Positions 36,349-44,258 of a stretch of DNA of 64,000 bases are shown piece after piece. The notes under the pieces are model-generated. The model was not told the origin of the DNA. It did no database searches and worked only from the letters and a program-made list of their open reading frames with translations. Position 1 is the stretch's first letter. Each line of letters begins with the position of its first letter. Source of the DNA: Noviherbaspirillum sp. L7-7A (GTDB taxonomy: Bacteria > Pseudomonadota > Gammaproteobacteria > Burkholderiales > Burkholderiaceae_D); NCBI RefSeq assembly GCF_019052805.1, contig NZ_JAHQRJ010000001.1, positions 1,426,001 through 1,490,000 on the forward strand, written 5' to 3'. The position numbers and the translations under genes are program-made.

Positions 36349-36876
36349 TCAGAACAGCGTGATATCGCCGCTTTCCATGTGATGCTGGTCGACGCTGCGC
36401 ATGAGCTGGCCATCCAGCGCCCTGCTCTGCATCGCCAGCGTCGCGCGCAGCCGTTCCATCTGCGCCAGGTCGCCCGCGGCCAGCTCGCGCGCGCCGTCGA
36501 CCATGTCGGCCAGGATGCTGCGCAGGCCGGCAACCCGGCGACCGGCATGGGCTATCAGCTGGCTGGTCATGTCCTCGAACTGCAGGGCTGTCACCATCGC
36601 CCGCACCTGCTCCTCGATGTCGGCGCCGGCCGCATGCAGGCGGGCGCAGTCGGCCTCGCCGGCGCCGTGCCGCAGCGCCTGCGCGGCGTCGCTCTGCGCG
36701 GCCACTGCCGAGTGCAGCGCGCTGAAGCCGGCAGACAGCCGCTCGATGGCTTCGGTCAGCAGCAGGCGGGTCTGCGCCAGGTCGGCCTGGACTTCCTCCA
36801 GATGCGACATGCCTTCTGCGCTGACATCCGTCAGCAGGCGGCCGAGCTCGCGTACTTCGGTATCCTGAATCGTCAT
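36349..36876 (-). CDS. Helical chemotaxis-associated protein, CheZ-like
   Basis: A 175-residue, nearly all-helical protein between motB and cheY. It contains ALQFEDMTSQLIAHAGRRV (about residues 95-113), which resembles the CheY-P phosphatase segment of CheZ (LxxQDxTGQxI) with Glu-Asp in place of Gln-Asp. The C-terminus is MESGDITLF rather than the CheZ CheY-binding tail. Position and motif suggest a CheY-P phosphatase or a related adaptor, but this is inference. No membrane or signal segment is visible. Confidence 0.6.
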   Translation of the reverse strand: MTIQDTEVRELGRLLTDVSAEGMSHLEEVQADLAQTRLLLTEAIERLSAGFSALHSAVAAQSDAAQALRHGAGEADCARLHAAGADIEEQVRAMVTALQFEDMTSQLIAHAGRRVAGLRSILADMVDGARELAAGDLAQMERLRATLAMQSRALDGQLMRSVDQHHMESGDITLF

Positions 36877-36909
36877 TGAACGTCCATGGTGGTTTGCCAG
36901 ATCAAACGC

Positions 36910-38058
36910 CTAATACTTGATCACGCCGGCAGCTTCCTGCCTTGCCGCGACCGATGCCGCGGCCGCGCTTGCCTGCGCCGCAACCGTGGCGGCGTTCGGC
37001 GGCGCGGCCGGTGGCGGTGCGGGTGCTGGCGGAGGCGCTGAGGCAGGCACGGGCACGGCGGCTGGCGCGGGCGGCGCAATCGCACCCGCCGCTGCGCCTG
37101 CCGGTGCCGTTCCCGGTGCTGCCGGCATCGTGCCGGCGCCCTGGTGAAGCGCTGGCTCGGCCTGCTTTTCCTCGCTGATGTTGAGGGCGCTGCCGCCATC
37201 GCGGGAGGCGCTTTCCTCGGCCTTCTTGTTCATCACGATGATGGAAATGCGACGGTTGATCGGGTTCGTCGGGTTCTGCTGGTCCATCAGCACCGCGGAT
37301 GACAGGCCAACCACCCGCACCACCTTGCCGTCCTCCATGCCGCCGGCAATCAACTCGCGGCGCGACGCATTGGCGCGGTCGGCCGACAGCTCCCAGTTGC
37401 TGTAGCCCTTGTCGCCTGTGGAATACGGCGTTGCATCGGTATGGCCGGAGAGGCTGATCTTGTTGGGCATGTCATTGAGCACCCGGCCGATCTCGCGCAG
37501 GATCTCGCGGGTATAGGGTTGCAGCTCGGCCCTGGCGCTGGCGAACATGGGCCGGTTCTGGGCATCGACGATCTGGATGCGCAAGCCCTCGGTGGTGATG
37601 TCCATCAGCAGCTGCTTCTTGAACTGCTTGAGCGTCTGGCTGGTCTCGATGGCCGCCTCGATGCGCGACTTCAGGCCCTTGAGCTTTTCGGCTTCGATGC
37701 GTTCCAGTTCCTGCTGGATGCCCTTCAGGTCATAGCTCTTCTTGACCGGCGGATCTTCGCCCTTCTTGACCTGGCCTTCCTTGCGGGTCAGGTCGCGGCC
37801 GCCGCCCTGGATCACGCTGGAGCTGTCGCCGGCGCCCGAGCCGCCGGCCATGGCGACCTTCAGCGGCGTCGAGAAATATTCGGCGATGCCCTGCAGGTCC
37901 CCCTTGGCGGTGGAGCCAAGCAGCCACATCAGCAGGAAGAAAGCCATCATCGCGGTGACGAAGTCGGCATAGGCGATCTTCCAGGCGCCGCCATGATGGC
38001 CGCCCGCCACTTTCTTGATGCGCTTGACTACGATGGGGCGCAGGTTGTCGTCAGCCAT
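36910..38058 (-). CDS. motB: Flagellar motor stator protein MotB
   Basis: A 382-residue stator protein. A single N-terminal helix (AYADFVTAMMAFFLLMWLLGS) contains the proton-binding Asp. The periplasmic OmpA-like peptidoglycan-binding domain (LSGHTDATPY...ELSADRANASRREL...NRRISIIV) anchors it to the wall. The last 90 residues are an unusually long Ala/Pro-rich tail (APPAPAAVPVPASAPPPAPAP...), likely flexible. GGAAT precedes the ATG at 38058. It is paired with motA, 24 bp upstream. Confidence 0.96.
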   Translation of the reverse strand: MADDNLRPIVVKRIKKVAGGHHGGAWKIAYADFVTAMMAFFLLMWLLGSTAKGDLQGIAEYFSTPLKVAMAGGSGAGDSSSVIQGGGRDLTRKEGQVKKGEDPPVKKSYDLKGIQQELERIEAEKLKGLKSRIEAAIETSQTLKQFKKQLLMDITTEGLRIQIVDAQNRPMFASARAELQPYTREILREIGRVLNDMPNKISLSGHTDATPYSTGDKGYSNWELSADRANASRRELIAGGMEDGKVVRVVGLSSAVLMDQQNPTNPINRRISIIVMNKKAEESASRDGGSALNISEEKQAEPALHQGAGTMPAAPGTAPAGAAAGAIAPPAPAAVPVPASAPPPAPAPPPAAPPNAATVAAQASAAAASVAARQEAAGVIKY

Positions 38059-38082
38059 ATTCCGGGTTTTCCGTTTCTATCC

Positions 38083-38943
38083 TTACTTCGACTTGGCCTG
38101 CTTGATGTGCTCTTCGAGTTCCTTGAACGACGGACGCTCGGTGGAGAACAGCACCTTGCGGCCGAACTCGATCGCCAGCGCCGGCGCATAGCCATTCAGG
38201 CTGGCCAGCAGGGTCACTTTCACGCACTGGTACATCTTGGTCGACTCGGTCAGCTTCTGCTCCAGGAGGCCGGCCAGCGGACCGACGAAGCCATAGGCCA
38301 GCAGGATGCCGAGGAAGGTGCCGACCAGCGCATGCGCGATCAGGATGCCCAGCTCAGCCGGCGGCAGGCCCACCGACTCCATCGTATGAACCACGCCCAT
38401 CACCGCCGCCACGATGCCGAAGGCCGGCAGGCCGTCGCCCAGCTTGGCGATGCAGTGGGCCGGCACTTCGCCCTCGTGGTGATGAGTCTCGATCTCGTTG
38501 TCCATCAGGTTCTCGATCTGGAAGGCATCCATGTTCCCGGAGACCATCAGGCGCAGGTAGTCGGTGATGAACTCGATCATGTGGTGGTCGGCCAGGATGC
38601 CGGGGTACTTGGTGAAGATCGGGCTTTCCTCCGGCGCGTCGACGTCGCCTTCGATCGACATCAGGCCTTCCTTCCTCACCTTGTTCAGGATTTCCGACAG
38701 GAGCGCCATCAGCTCCAGGTACAGGGTCTTGGTATAGCGCGAACCCTTGAACACGCTGGGCAGGGCCTTGAAGGTCGCCTTGATGGCTTTGGAATCATTG
38801 CCGACGAAGAAGGCGCCCACTGCGGCGCCGCCGATCATCAGCACTTCCAGCGGCTGCCAGAGCGCGGCGAGATGGCCGCCCGCCATGGCGAAGCCGCCGA
38901 AAACCGAGGCCATCACGACCACATAACCAATCAGGACTAACAC
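38083..38943 (-). CDS. motA: Flagellar motor stator protein MotA
   Basis: A 286-residue inner-membrane protein that forms the proton channel with MotB and generates torque against FliG. It has the start VLIGYVVVMASVFGGF, the charged cytoplasmic loop with REGLMSIEGDVDAPEESPIF and the PxxG helix region GLPAFGIVAAVMGVVHTM. The start is GTG at 38943, with GGAG 11 nt upstream. The 176-bp gap to the methyltransferase gene shows no clear terminator, so motAB may be joined to the flhDC unit. Confidence 0.96.
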   Translation of the reverse strand: MLVLIGYVVVMASVFGGFAMAGGHLAALWQPLEVLMIGGAAVGAFFVGNDSKAIKATFKALPSVFKGSRYTKTLYLELMALLSEILNKVRKEGLMSIEGDVDAPEESPIFTKYPGILADHHMIEFITDYLRLMVSGNMDAFQIENLMDNEIETHHHEGEVPAHCIAKLGDGLPAFGIVAAVMGVVHTMESVGLPPAELGILIAHALVGTFLGILLAYGFVGPLAGLLEQKLTESTKMYQCVKVTLLASLNGYAPALAIEFGRKVLFSTERPSFKELEEHIKQAKSK

Positions 38944-39119
38944 GTCTTTTCACACTCCGCTTGTTGCGCGCCGCGCCTGCCGCGAGACGGCGTTCGATTT
39001 ATCAGAAAAACAACCGGAGGCGCCTTCCGTCGTCGCAACATCCAATCCAGGACGCCTCTGCATGCGGTAACGGCACAGGCCGGAAAAACTTGAGAGGAGG
39101 AAATATTATGCTTGCCTTT

Positions 39120-39902
39120 TTACATTTGCCAGCCGTAGAGCATGGGCCCGCCCGGCCTGGTCGGCCGTCGGATTTGCGGCGCCGTATCCGGCACGATGAA
39201 TTCATGCGACAGCAGCAGTGCGCCGGGGCGCATCTCGGCGCGCGCCTTGGCCCATAGCTGCGGCATCGCAGCGGGCGACAGATAGGCAAACACCACGTCG
39301 TAATCGGCGAAATCGAGCGCCTGGTAGTCGCCGCGCAGAAAGCGGCAGTTGACGCTGCCTCCCGGACGAAGCCGGCTCGCCAGCCAGGGCAGCGGCGCCA
39401 GTTCGATGCCTGTGACCTTGCAGTCGGGACGGCGCGCTGCAATATTGAGGGCCAGGCCGCCCAGCCCGCTGCCGATGTCGATGATGCGCAGCGGCCGCTT
39501 TGGCAGTTCCATCGCCACCGCATCCCAGGCCGCGCTGCCCGAAGCGTAGAACGGCACCTGGGTGCGGAAGGTCGACCAGTAAAGCGCCAGCATGGCAAGA
39601 AAGGTGGCCAGGAACAGCCAGGGCGGCAACTGCAGCGCCAGCATGGCCAGCGCCGCCGGCAGGAAGAGGAAATGAATGAGGTGCCACCAGGCCGCCTGCC
39701 CGCGCCAGCGCGACAGCATCGCGGCCAGTGCGCCCTGCAGGAAAGCGGCGGCGAGCGGCGCAAGCGCGAAGCCCGAGCGGGCCAGCAGCAGCCATGCGAG
39801 CGCGGCCAGGCCAAGCGCCGCCAGCTGGATCATCAGCGCCTGCACCGATGGCAGGCTGGACAGGCGCCGGGACTGCGGCCGGGACACGGAGGAAACAGCC
39901 AT
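39120..39902 (-). CDS. Membrane-anchored class I SAM-dependent methyltransferase
   Basis: A 260-residue protein. The first 110 residues contain about three hydrophobic segments (VQALMIQLAALGLAALAWLLLA, FLFLPAALAMLALQLPPWLFLATFLAMLALYW). The C-terminal domain is a Rossmann-like methyltransferase with motif I RIIDIGSGLGGLALN, the acidic end of beta 2 (VTGIEL) and GDYQALDFADYDVVFAYLSP. The target is unknown. The ATG at 39902 lies 13 bp after the flhC stop, so it is probably co-transcribed with flhDC. Similar genes occur at this site in related species, which suggests a link to the flagellar regulon, but no role is established. Confidence 0.78.
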   Translation of the reverse strand: MAVSSVSRPQSRRLSSLPSVQALMIQLAALGLAALAWLLLARSGFALAPLAAAFLQGALAAMLSRWRGQAAWWHLIHFLFLPAALAMLALQLPPWLFLATFLAMLALYWSTFRTQVPFYASGSAAWDAVAMELPKRPLRIIDIGSGLGGLALNIAARRPDCKVTGIELAPLPWLASRLRPGGSVNCRFLRGDYQALDFADYDVVFAYLSPAAMPQLWAKARAEMRPGALLLSHEFIVPDTAPQIRRPTRPGGPMLYGWQM

Positions 39903-39915
39903 CAGGCCATGCCGG

Positions 39916-40461
39916 TCAGGCGGCAGCGAGCGCGTCGTCGCGCGCCTTCTTGGTCTTGCCGGCACGGGAAGGCATGTGGCACAGGCCGCAGGCATAGCCG
40001 TGGTTGAGGTCGAAGCTGTGGGTGACGAAGTCGCCGCCGCATTCGCAGCACTTGGCGGTGGTCAGCATCTGGCTGTCGAAGAAACGCACCAGGGTCCAGG
40101 CCCGGGTCAGCGACAGCAGCGGCTCCTCGCCCGGCTGCGCAGGCATCTGCTCCAGATAGAGCTGGTAAGCCTTCATCACCGCCTCGATACCGGACAGACC
40201 GGCATGCTGGGTCATGTAGCGGTGGATGTTGATGAACAGCGAGGAATGGATGTTGGGCTGCCAGGTGATGAACCAGTCGGTGGAGAACGGCAGCATGCCC
40301 TTGGGCGGCGATACGCCCTTGAGTTCCTTGTAGAGCTTTAGCAGCCGCTCGCGCGACAGCGAGGTTTCCAGCTCCAGCAGCTGCAGCCGCGCGCCCAGCT
40401 TGATCAGCTCGATCGCCAGACCGATTTCCCTTGCTTCCGATACCAGACTCTTGTTTGCCAT
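39916..40461 (-). CDS. flhC: Flagellar master regulator subunit FlhC
   Basis: A 181-residue subunit of the FlhD4C2 activator of class II flagellar promoters. The four zinc-binding Cys are visible in KCCECGGDF and YACGLCHMP near the C-terminus, and the N-terminal helices match (AIELIKLGARLQLLELET). GGGAGACGAG precedes the ATG at 40461. The C-terminal tail (KTKKARDDALAAA) is basic. It lies 33 bp downstream of flhD. Confidence 0.96.
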   Translation of the reverse strand: MANKSLVSEAREIGLAIELIKLGARLQLLELETSLSRERLLKLYKELKGVSPPKGMLPFSTDWFITWQPNIHSSLFINIHRYMTQHAGLSGIEAVMKAYQLYLEQMPAQPGEEPLLSLTRAWTLVRFFDSQMLTTAKCCECGGDFVTHSFDLNHGYACGLCHMPSRAGKTKKARDDALAAA

Positions 40462-40494
40462 GCTCTCGTCTCCCGAAGGTATTGGGCGTTGCGA

Positions 40495-40812
40495 TCAGTT
40501 GATTTCTTCGACCGGCTGGCCTGCCATCAGGATGGCGGCGTGGGTCTGGGACAGCGAGCGTTCCTTGCTGTGCGAGGTCAGCATGCCGAGGATGGCGGTG
40601 TCGTCGAAGCGGAAGCGGGCCAGCATCAGGTTGGCGCTGGCCAGCTTGAGCAGCTGGGCATTGCTCAGGGTTTCCAGCAGGGAGGCGATCTCGGCGCTGA
40701 TGCCAAGACGGTAGATGGCGCAGGCCTTGTCGGCGCGAATCATCTGCTGCGCCAGCATCAGGTAGTTCAGATTTGCGTCGCGAATCTCAGCCATCATGTC
40801 ATTGGTATTCAT
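40495..40812 (-). CDS. flhD: Flagellar master regulator subunit FlhD
   Basis: A 105-residue helical DNA-binding partner of FlhC. The family start (MNTNDMMAEIRDANLNYLMLAQQMIRAD) and the helix-turn-helix-like ASANLMLARFRFDD are clear. The ATG at 40812 with AGGAGAA is chosen; an in-frame extension to 40878 is not conserved. The long upstream region (40813-41641) is its promoter/leader. Confidence 0.95.
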   Translation of the reverse strand: MNTNDMMAEIRDANLNYLMLAQQMIRADKACAIYRLGISAEIASLLETLSNAQLLKLASANLMLARFRFDDTAILGMLTSHSKERSLSQTHAAILMAGQPVEEIN

Positions 40813-41371
40813 TGCCGTTCTCCTGTCCGTTTTGCCGGTTGCCCGGTTGCTTTGCCGATGGACGAAGTATGTGCGCAATGATTCCTATGGGAAATAAGCT
40901 GAAATCTGTATTTCTAGTGAGAAATGATCTGGTGGCTCTGTACGATTTTGTCTTACAAAACGCCAGCGCGCCGTCCCCGCACCGAGGGAAATGGTGCAGG
41001 GCAAGGCGCCAGGCGAGGGAGAAAGTTCGGGAACGGCCTCAAAGCGGGTGGCAGTATCGGCTGCAACGGACGGGCGATTCTCTTTCTTTCTGTTGTTTTT
41101 GTGCTGCTGTGTTGCTCTTGTAGCCATTTACGGCAGCGGTTTGGCCGACTTTAGGGTCCGCGTGAAAATTTTTTCAATTTTTTTGCGGGGCCCTGCGGCT
41201 TTCCCTACAGGGAGAGTAACGGCGGCGCAGGCGGGGAATTTAGGGCGATGTGAAAATTTTTTTAACACCCTGCTTGATCCGGCATGGGAAGTCACTTCTG
41301 GACTTCCTTTTTAGGTCCGGTTGATCGAACCGTGAGGCCATGTAGAAAGCAAACAAGGTGCGCGCCTGGTG
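40813..41371 (-). promoter_or_regulatory. Long flhD leader/promoter region with A+T-rich direct repeats
   Basis: No gene is supported here. Two direct repeats of about 23 bp, TAGGG-N4-CGTGAAAATTTTTT (41152-41174) and TAGGGCGATGTGAAAATTTTTTT (41241-41263), stand out as poly-T blocks in GC-rich DNA. Such a long leader is usual for flhDC, which integrates many signals. Specific sites are not resolved. Confidence 0.5.
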
Positions 41372-41557
41372 GGGTGGAACACCTGGACGGGACATTCCAC
41401 CCTAGCGGACATTGCGAAGGCTGTTTCGCCCCCGGGATGAAAGAGAATACGTAGGGCGTAATACCCCGAAGGGGCATTACGCGATACCGCCACGGCAGCC
41501 ACGCCAGGCGAGCGCTTGCAACGGCAGAGGCCGTGGAATGCCCCTTCGGGGTATTCC
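41372..41557. repeat. Cluster of three extragenic hairpin repeats
   Basis: Three hairpins lie between flhD and the kinase operon: GGGTGGAA...TTCCACCC (41372-41402), GCGTAAT-ACCCCGAAGGGGC-ATTACGC (41456-41482) and GGAAT-GCCCCTTCGGGGT-ATTCC (41535-41557). The cores of the second and third are reverse complements of each other. The GTAGGGCG lead and clamp structure fit the extragenic palindromes scattered through Oxalobacteraceae/Burkholderiales genomes. Confidence 0.75.
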
Positions 41558-41641
41558 ATCCCACGATGGTCGCTGCCCTTTGCTGCTCCCCGCACCCGCC
41601 GGCATGGCGCGATTGACGGGAGTTGGATGGCAACCGCCCAC

Positions 41642-42832
41642 CTATGCCCTGCCCTGCGGCAGCTCCAGCCGGAAGACCGAACCCTCGCCCGGCGCGCTGT
41701 AGACGCTGATCTTCCCGCCGTGCGCCTCGACCAGCTGGCGGGTGATGTACAGGCCCAGACCCAGCCCATCGGCCGACTTGGCGCCGCCGCCGCGCTCGAA
41801 CTGCTGGAAGATGCGCTGCTGGTCCTGCTCGGAGATGCCGATGCCGTGGTCGCGCACTTCGATCCGGGCGCCATCCGGCGTTGCGCTCAAGCCCACCTCC
41901 ACCGGCTTGCCGCTGCCATAGCGCAGGGCATTGGTCAGCAGGTTGACCACTACCTGCTCGATGCGGAATTCATCCCACCAGCCGTCCACCGGCTGCGGCG
42001 CATTCAGGGTGATGCAGCTGCCCACGGCCAGCGCCTGCTGTTCCAGGTCGTCGATCACGCGCCGCAGCAGGCCCGCCAGCTCAACCTGCGCCGGCCGCAC
42101 CGACAGCGCGCCGCTGCGGATGCGCGAGACGTCCAGCATGTCGTCGATCAGGCGCACCATGTTGCGGATCTGCCTGTCGTCGCGGGCAACCATCTTGGCG
42201 AGCTGCTCGGGCGCGAAGGCTGCGAGATTGCCGCGCTCGATCTGCATCTTGCGCAACTGGGTTTCGAGGAACAGCGTATTGAGCGGCGTGCGCAGCTCAT
42301 GCGCCACCACCGACATGAAGTCATCGCGCATCTTGACGGCGCGCTCGAGGTCAAGCTGCGCCGCATTGAGCTTTTCCAGCAGGGCCTGCTGCTCGCGCCG
42401 GCTCTGCTCCAGCGCTTCCACCTGGCGCCGCATTGCGCTGCGCTGGCGATACATGTCAACGAACACCGCCACCTTGCTCCTGACCGCATAGCCGTCCAGC
42501 GGCTTGTGCAGGAAGTCGACCGCGCCGGCCTCATAGCCCTTGAATGCATGATTGAGCTCGCGCCCGGCGGCGCTGACGAAGACGATGGGAATGCGCCGGG
42601 TGCGGCCGGTGCTGCGCATCAGCTCGGCCAGCTCGAAGCCATTCATGCCGGGCATCTGCACGTCCAGGATGGCCAGCGCGAACTCATGTTCCAGCAGCAG
42701 GGTCAGCGCCGCATCGCCGGACGCGGCCGGATAGACCGCCAGGTCGTCGCGCCGGATCAGGGCCTCCAGGGCGATCAGGTTTTCCGGCAGATCGTCGACG
42801 ATCAGGATCTTGGCGCGTTCAGGTGTGTCCAT
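41642..42832 (-). CDS. Response regulator-histidine kinase hybrid (REC-HisKA-HATPase)
   Basis: A 396-residue soluble protein with an N-terminal receiver (Asp 57 in AILDVQMPGMNG, Lys 110 in FLHKPLDG), a coiled-coil linker (residues about 125-165), HisKA with the phospho-His 178 ([11 protein letters not shown]) and a C-terminal ATPase domain (NLLTNALRYG, GIGISEQDQ, GLGLGLYI). It has no membrane or sensor domain, so its input probably comes as phosphate from the upstream 1174-residue hybrid kinase. Its start shares a base with the cheB stop (TGATG). It is the last gene of the four-gene operon. Confidence 0.93.
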   Translation of the reverse strand: MDTPERAKILIVDDLPENLIALEALIRRDDLAVYPAASGDAALTLLLEHEFALAILDVQMPGMNGFELAELMRSTGRTRRIPIVFVSAAGRELNHAFKGYEAGAVDFLHKPLDGYAVRSKVAVFVDMYRQRSAMRRQVEALEQSRREQQALLEKLNAAQLDLERAVKMRDDFMSVVAHELRTPLNTLFLETQLRKMQIERGNLAAFAPEQLAKMVARDDRQIRNMVRLIDDMLDVSRIRSGALSVRPAQVELAGLLRRVIDDLEQQALAVGSCITLNAPQPVDGWWDEFRIEQVVVNLLTNALRYGSGKPVEVGLSATPDGARIEVRDHGIGISEQDQQRIFQQFERGGGAKSADGLGLGLYITRQLVEAHGGKISVYSAPGEGSVFRLELPQGRA

Positions 42833-43428
42833 CAGTGCTTGTCCAGTTCAAGTAGCAGCGCATGGATGCCGGCCAGCCCGAGGACATGATCGGGCTGGCG
42901 GCGGGCGATGGCGGCCTGTGGCATGGTCGAGACAGCTGCTTCCCTGGGGTCCTGCACGATGGTCAGGCCGCCATGCTCGCCAATGCGCGCCAGGCCGTCG
43001 GCACCGTCGTCGTTGGCGCCGGTCAGGAGGACGCCGGCCAGCCGCTCGCCCCAGGCGTCGGCCGCGGACTCCATCATCACGTCGATCGATGGCCGCGAGT
43101 AATGCACCGGCGGGTCGCAACTGAGCGACAGGCTCAGGTCCCGTTCTACCAGCACATGGTAACCGCCGGGCGCCACATACAGCGTGCCGGGCTCGACCCT
43201 CTCCTTGTCAGCGGCTTCCCGCACCGGCAGGTGCATGCGCGCGCCCAGCACTTCGGCAAGGCGGCTGTCGCCATGGCTGGGCAGGTGCAGCACCGCCAGT
43301 AGCGGCAAGCGGTAGCCCGAGGGCAGATGCGCCAGGATCGCCAGCAGCGCCTCCAGGCCGCCGGCCGAGGCGCCGATCACCACGGCGTCCACGCCGCGCC
43401 CTGCCAGATCGGATGACGTGGTCGCCAT
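42832..43428 (-). CDS. Stand-alone CheB-type methylesterase domain
   Basis: A 198-residue protein consisting only of a CheB catalytic domain, lacking the receiver domain of canonical CheB. Ser 21 (GASAGG), His 48 (VLHLP) and Asp 141 (GANDDGADG) match the methylesterase/deamidase triad. It would remove methyl groups from Glu residues of chemoreceptors or related proteins, without control through its own phosphorylation. The ATG at 43428 is used; a long in-frame upstream extension overlaps cheR and is rejected. It is 11 bp after cheR and coupled to the downstream kinase. Confidence 0.92.
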   Translation of the reverse strand: MATTSSDLAGRGVDAVVIGASAGGLEALLAILAHLPSGYRLPLLAVLHLPSHGDSRLAEVLGARMHLPVREAADKERVEPGTLYVAPGGYHVLVERDLSLSLSCDPPVHYSRPSIDVMMESAADAWGERLAGVLLTGANDDGADGLARIGEHGGLTIVQDPREAAVSTMPQAAIARRQPDHVLGLAGIHALLLELDKH

Positions 43429-43439
43429 CGCCGCGCCGC

Positions 43440-44258
43440 TCACAGCTTGCGGTACAGGCGCTCGCGCCTGTCCAGGGTTTCGAAGCGCTCCTTGCACGCG
43501 GAGAACTCCATGCTTTCCTTGGCGCCCAGCCCCAAAAAGCCGCGGTGGCACAGCGATGCATGGAACAGCCCCAGCGCCCGGTCCTGCAGCTTGCGGTTGA
43601 AATAGATCAGCACATTGCGGCACGACACCAGGTGGGTTTCGGAGAACACATTGTCGGTCGCCAGGCTATGGTCGGCGAAGGTCACGTTGGCGGACAGGAA
43701 GCGGTCCAGCAATGCCGCGTCGTAGGCGGCGGTGTAGTAGTCCGAAAGCTGGCGCTTGCCGCCTGATCGCTCATAGTTCTCGGCATAGCGCTCCATCGCC
43801 GCCAACGGGAAGATGCCGCGCCGCGCCTTCTCCAGCGACACCGGGTTGATATCGGTGCCATAGATCAGCGAACGCTCCAGCAGCCCTTCCTCATGCAGCA
43901 GGATGGCCAGCGAATAGACTTCCTCGCCGGTGCTGCAGCCTGCCACCCAGACCTTGATCGACGGATAGGTCTGCAGCAGCGGCACCACGTCGCGGCGCAG
44001 CGCATGGTAATAGGATGGGTCGCGAAACATCTCCGAGACCGGAATCGTCAGGAACTGCAGCAGTTCATGGAATACCGCCGGCTCATGCAGCACACGCGAC
44101 TGCAGCGCCGAGATGGTGCTGCAGCCGAACTCGGGCAGCGCATGCATCACACGGCGCTTGTGGGAAGCGCCGGAATAGTCGCGGAAGTCATGGCCATACC
44201 GGAGGTAGATGGCTTCGGCCAGCAGCTTCAGTTCGATCTCGGTGGCGTCGCGCTTCAT
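43440..44258 (-). CDS. CheR-type protein-glutamate methyltransferase
   Basis: A 272-residue SAM-dependent methyltransferase. The N-terminal helical domain precedes the catalytic domain with VWVAGCSTGEEVYSLAILL (SAM site), GTDINPVSLEKARRGIF and SCRNVLIYFN. It lacks C-terminal TPR or pentapeptide-binding parts. Its start overlaps the stop of the large hybrid kinase (ATGA), which implies coupled translation. No MCP gene is nearby, so the methylated target is unknown. Confidence 0.93.
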   Translation of the reverse strand: MKRDATEIELKLLAEAIYLRYGHDFRDYSGASHKRRVMHALPEFGCSTISALQSRVLHEPAVFHELLQFLTIPVSEMFRDPSYYHALRRDVVPLLQTYPSIKVWVAGCSTGEEVYSLAILLHEEGLLERSLIYGTDINPVSLEKARRGIFPLAAMERYAENYERSGGKRQLSDYYTAAYDAALLDRFLSANVTFADHSLATDNVFSETHLVSCRNVLIYFNRKLQDRALGLFHASLCHRGFLGLGAKESMEFSACKERFETLDRRERLYRKL

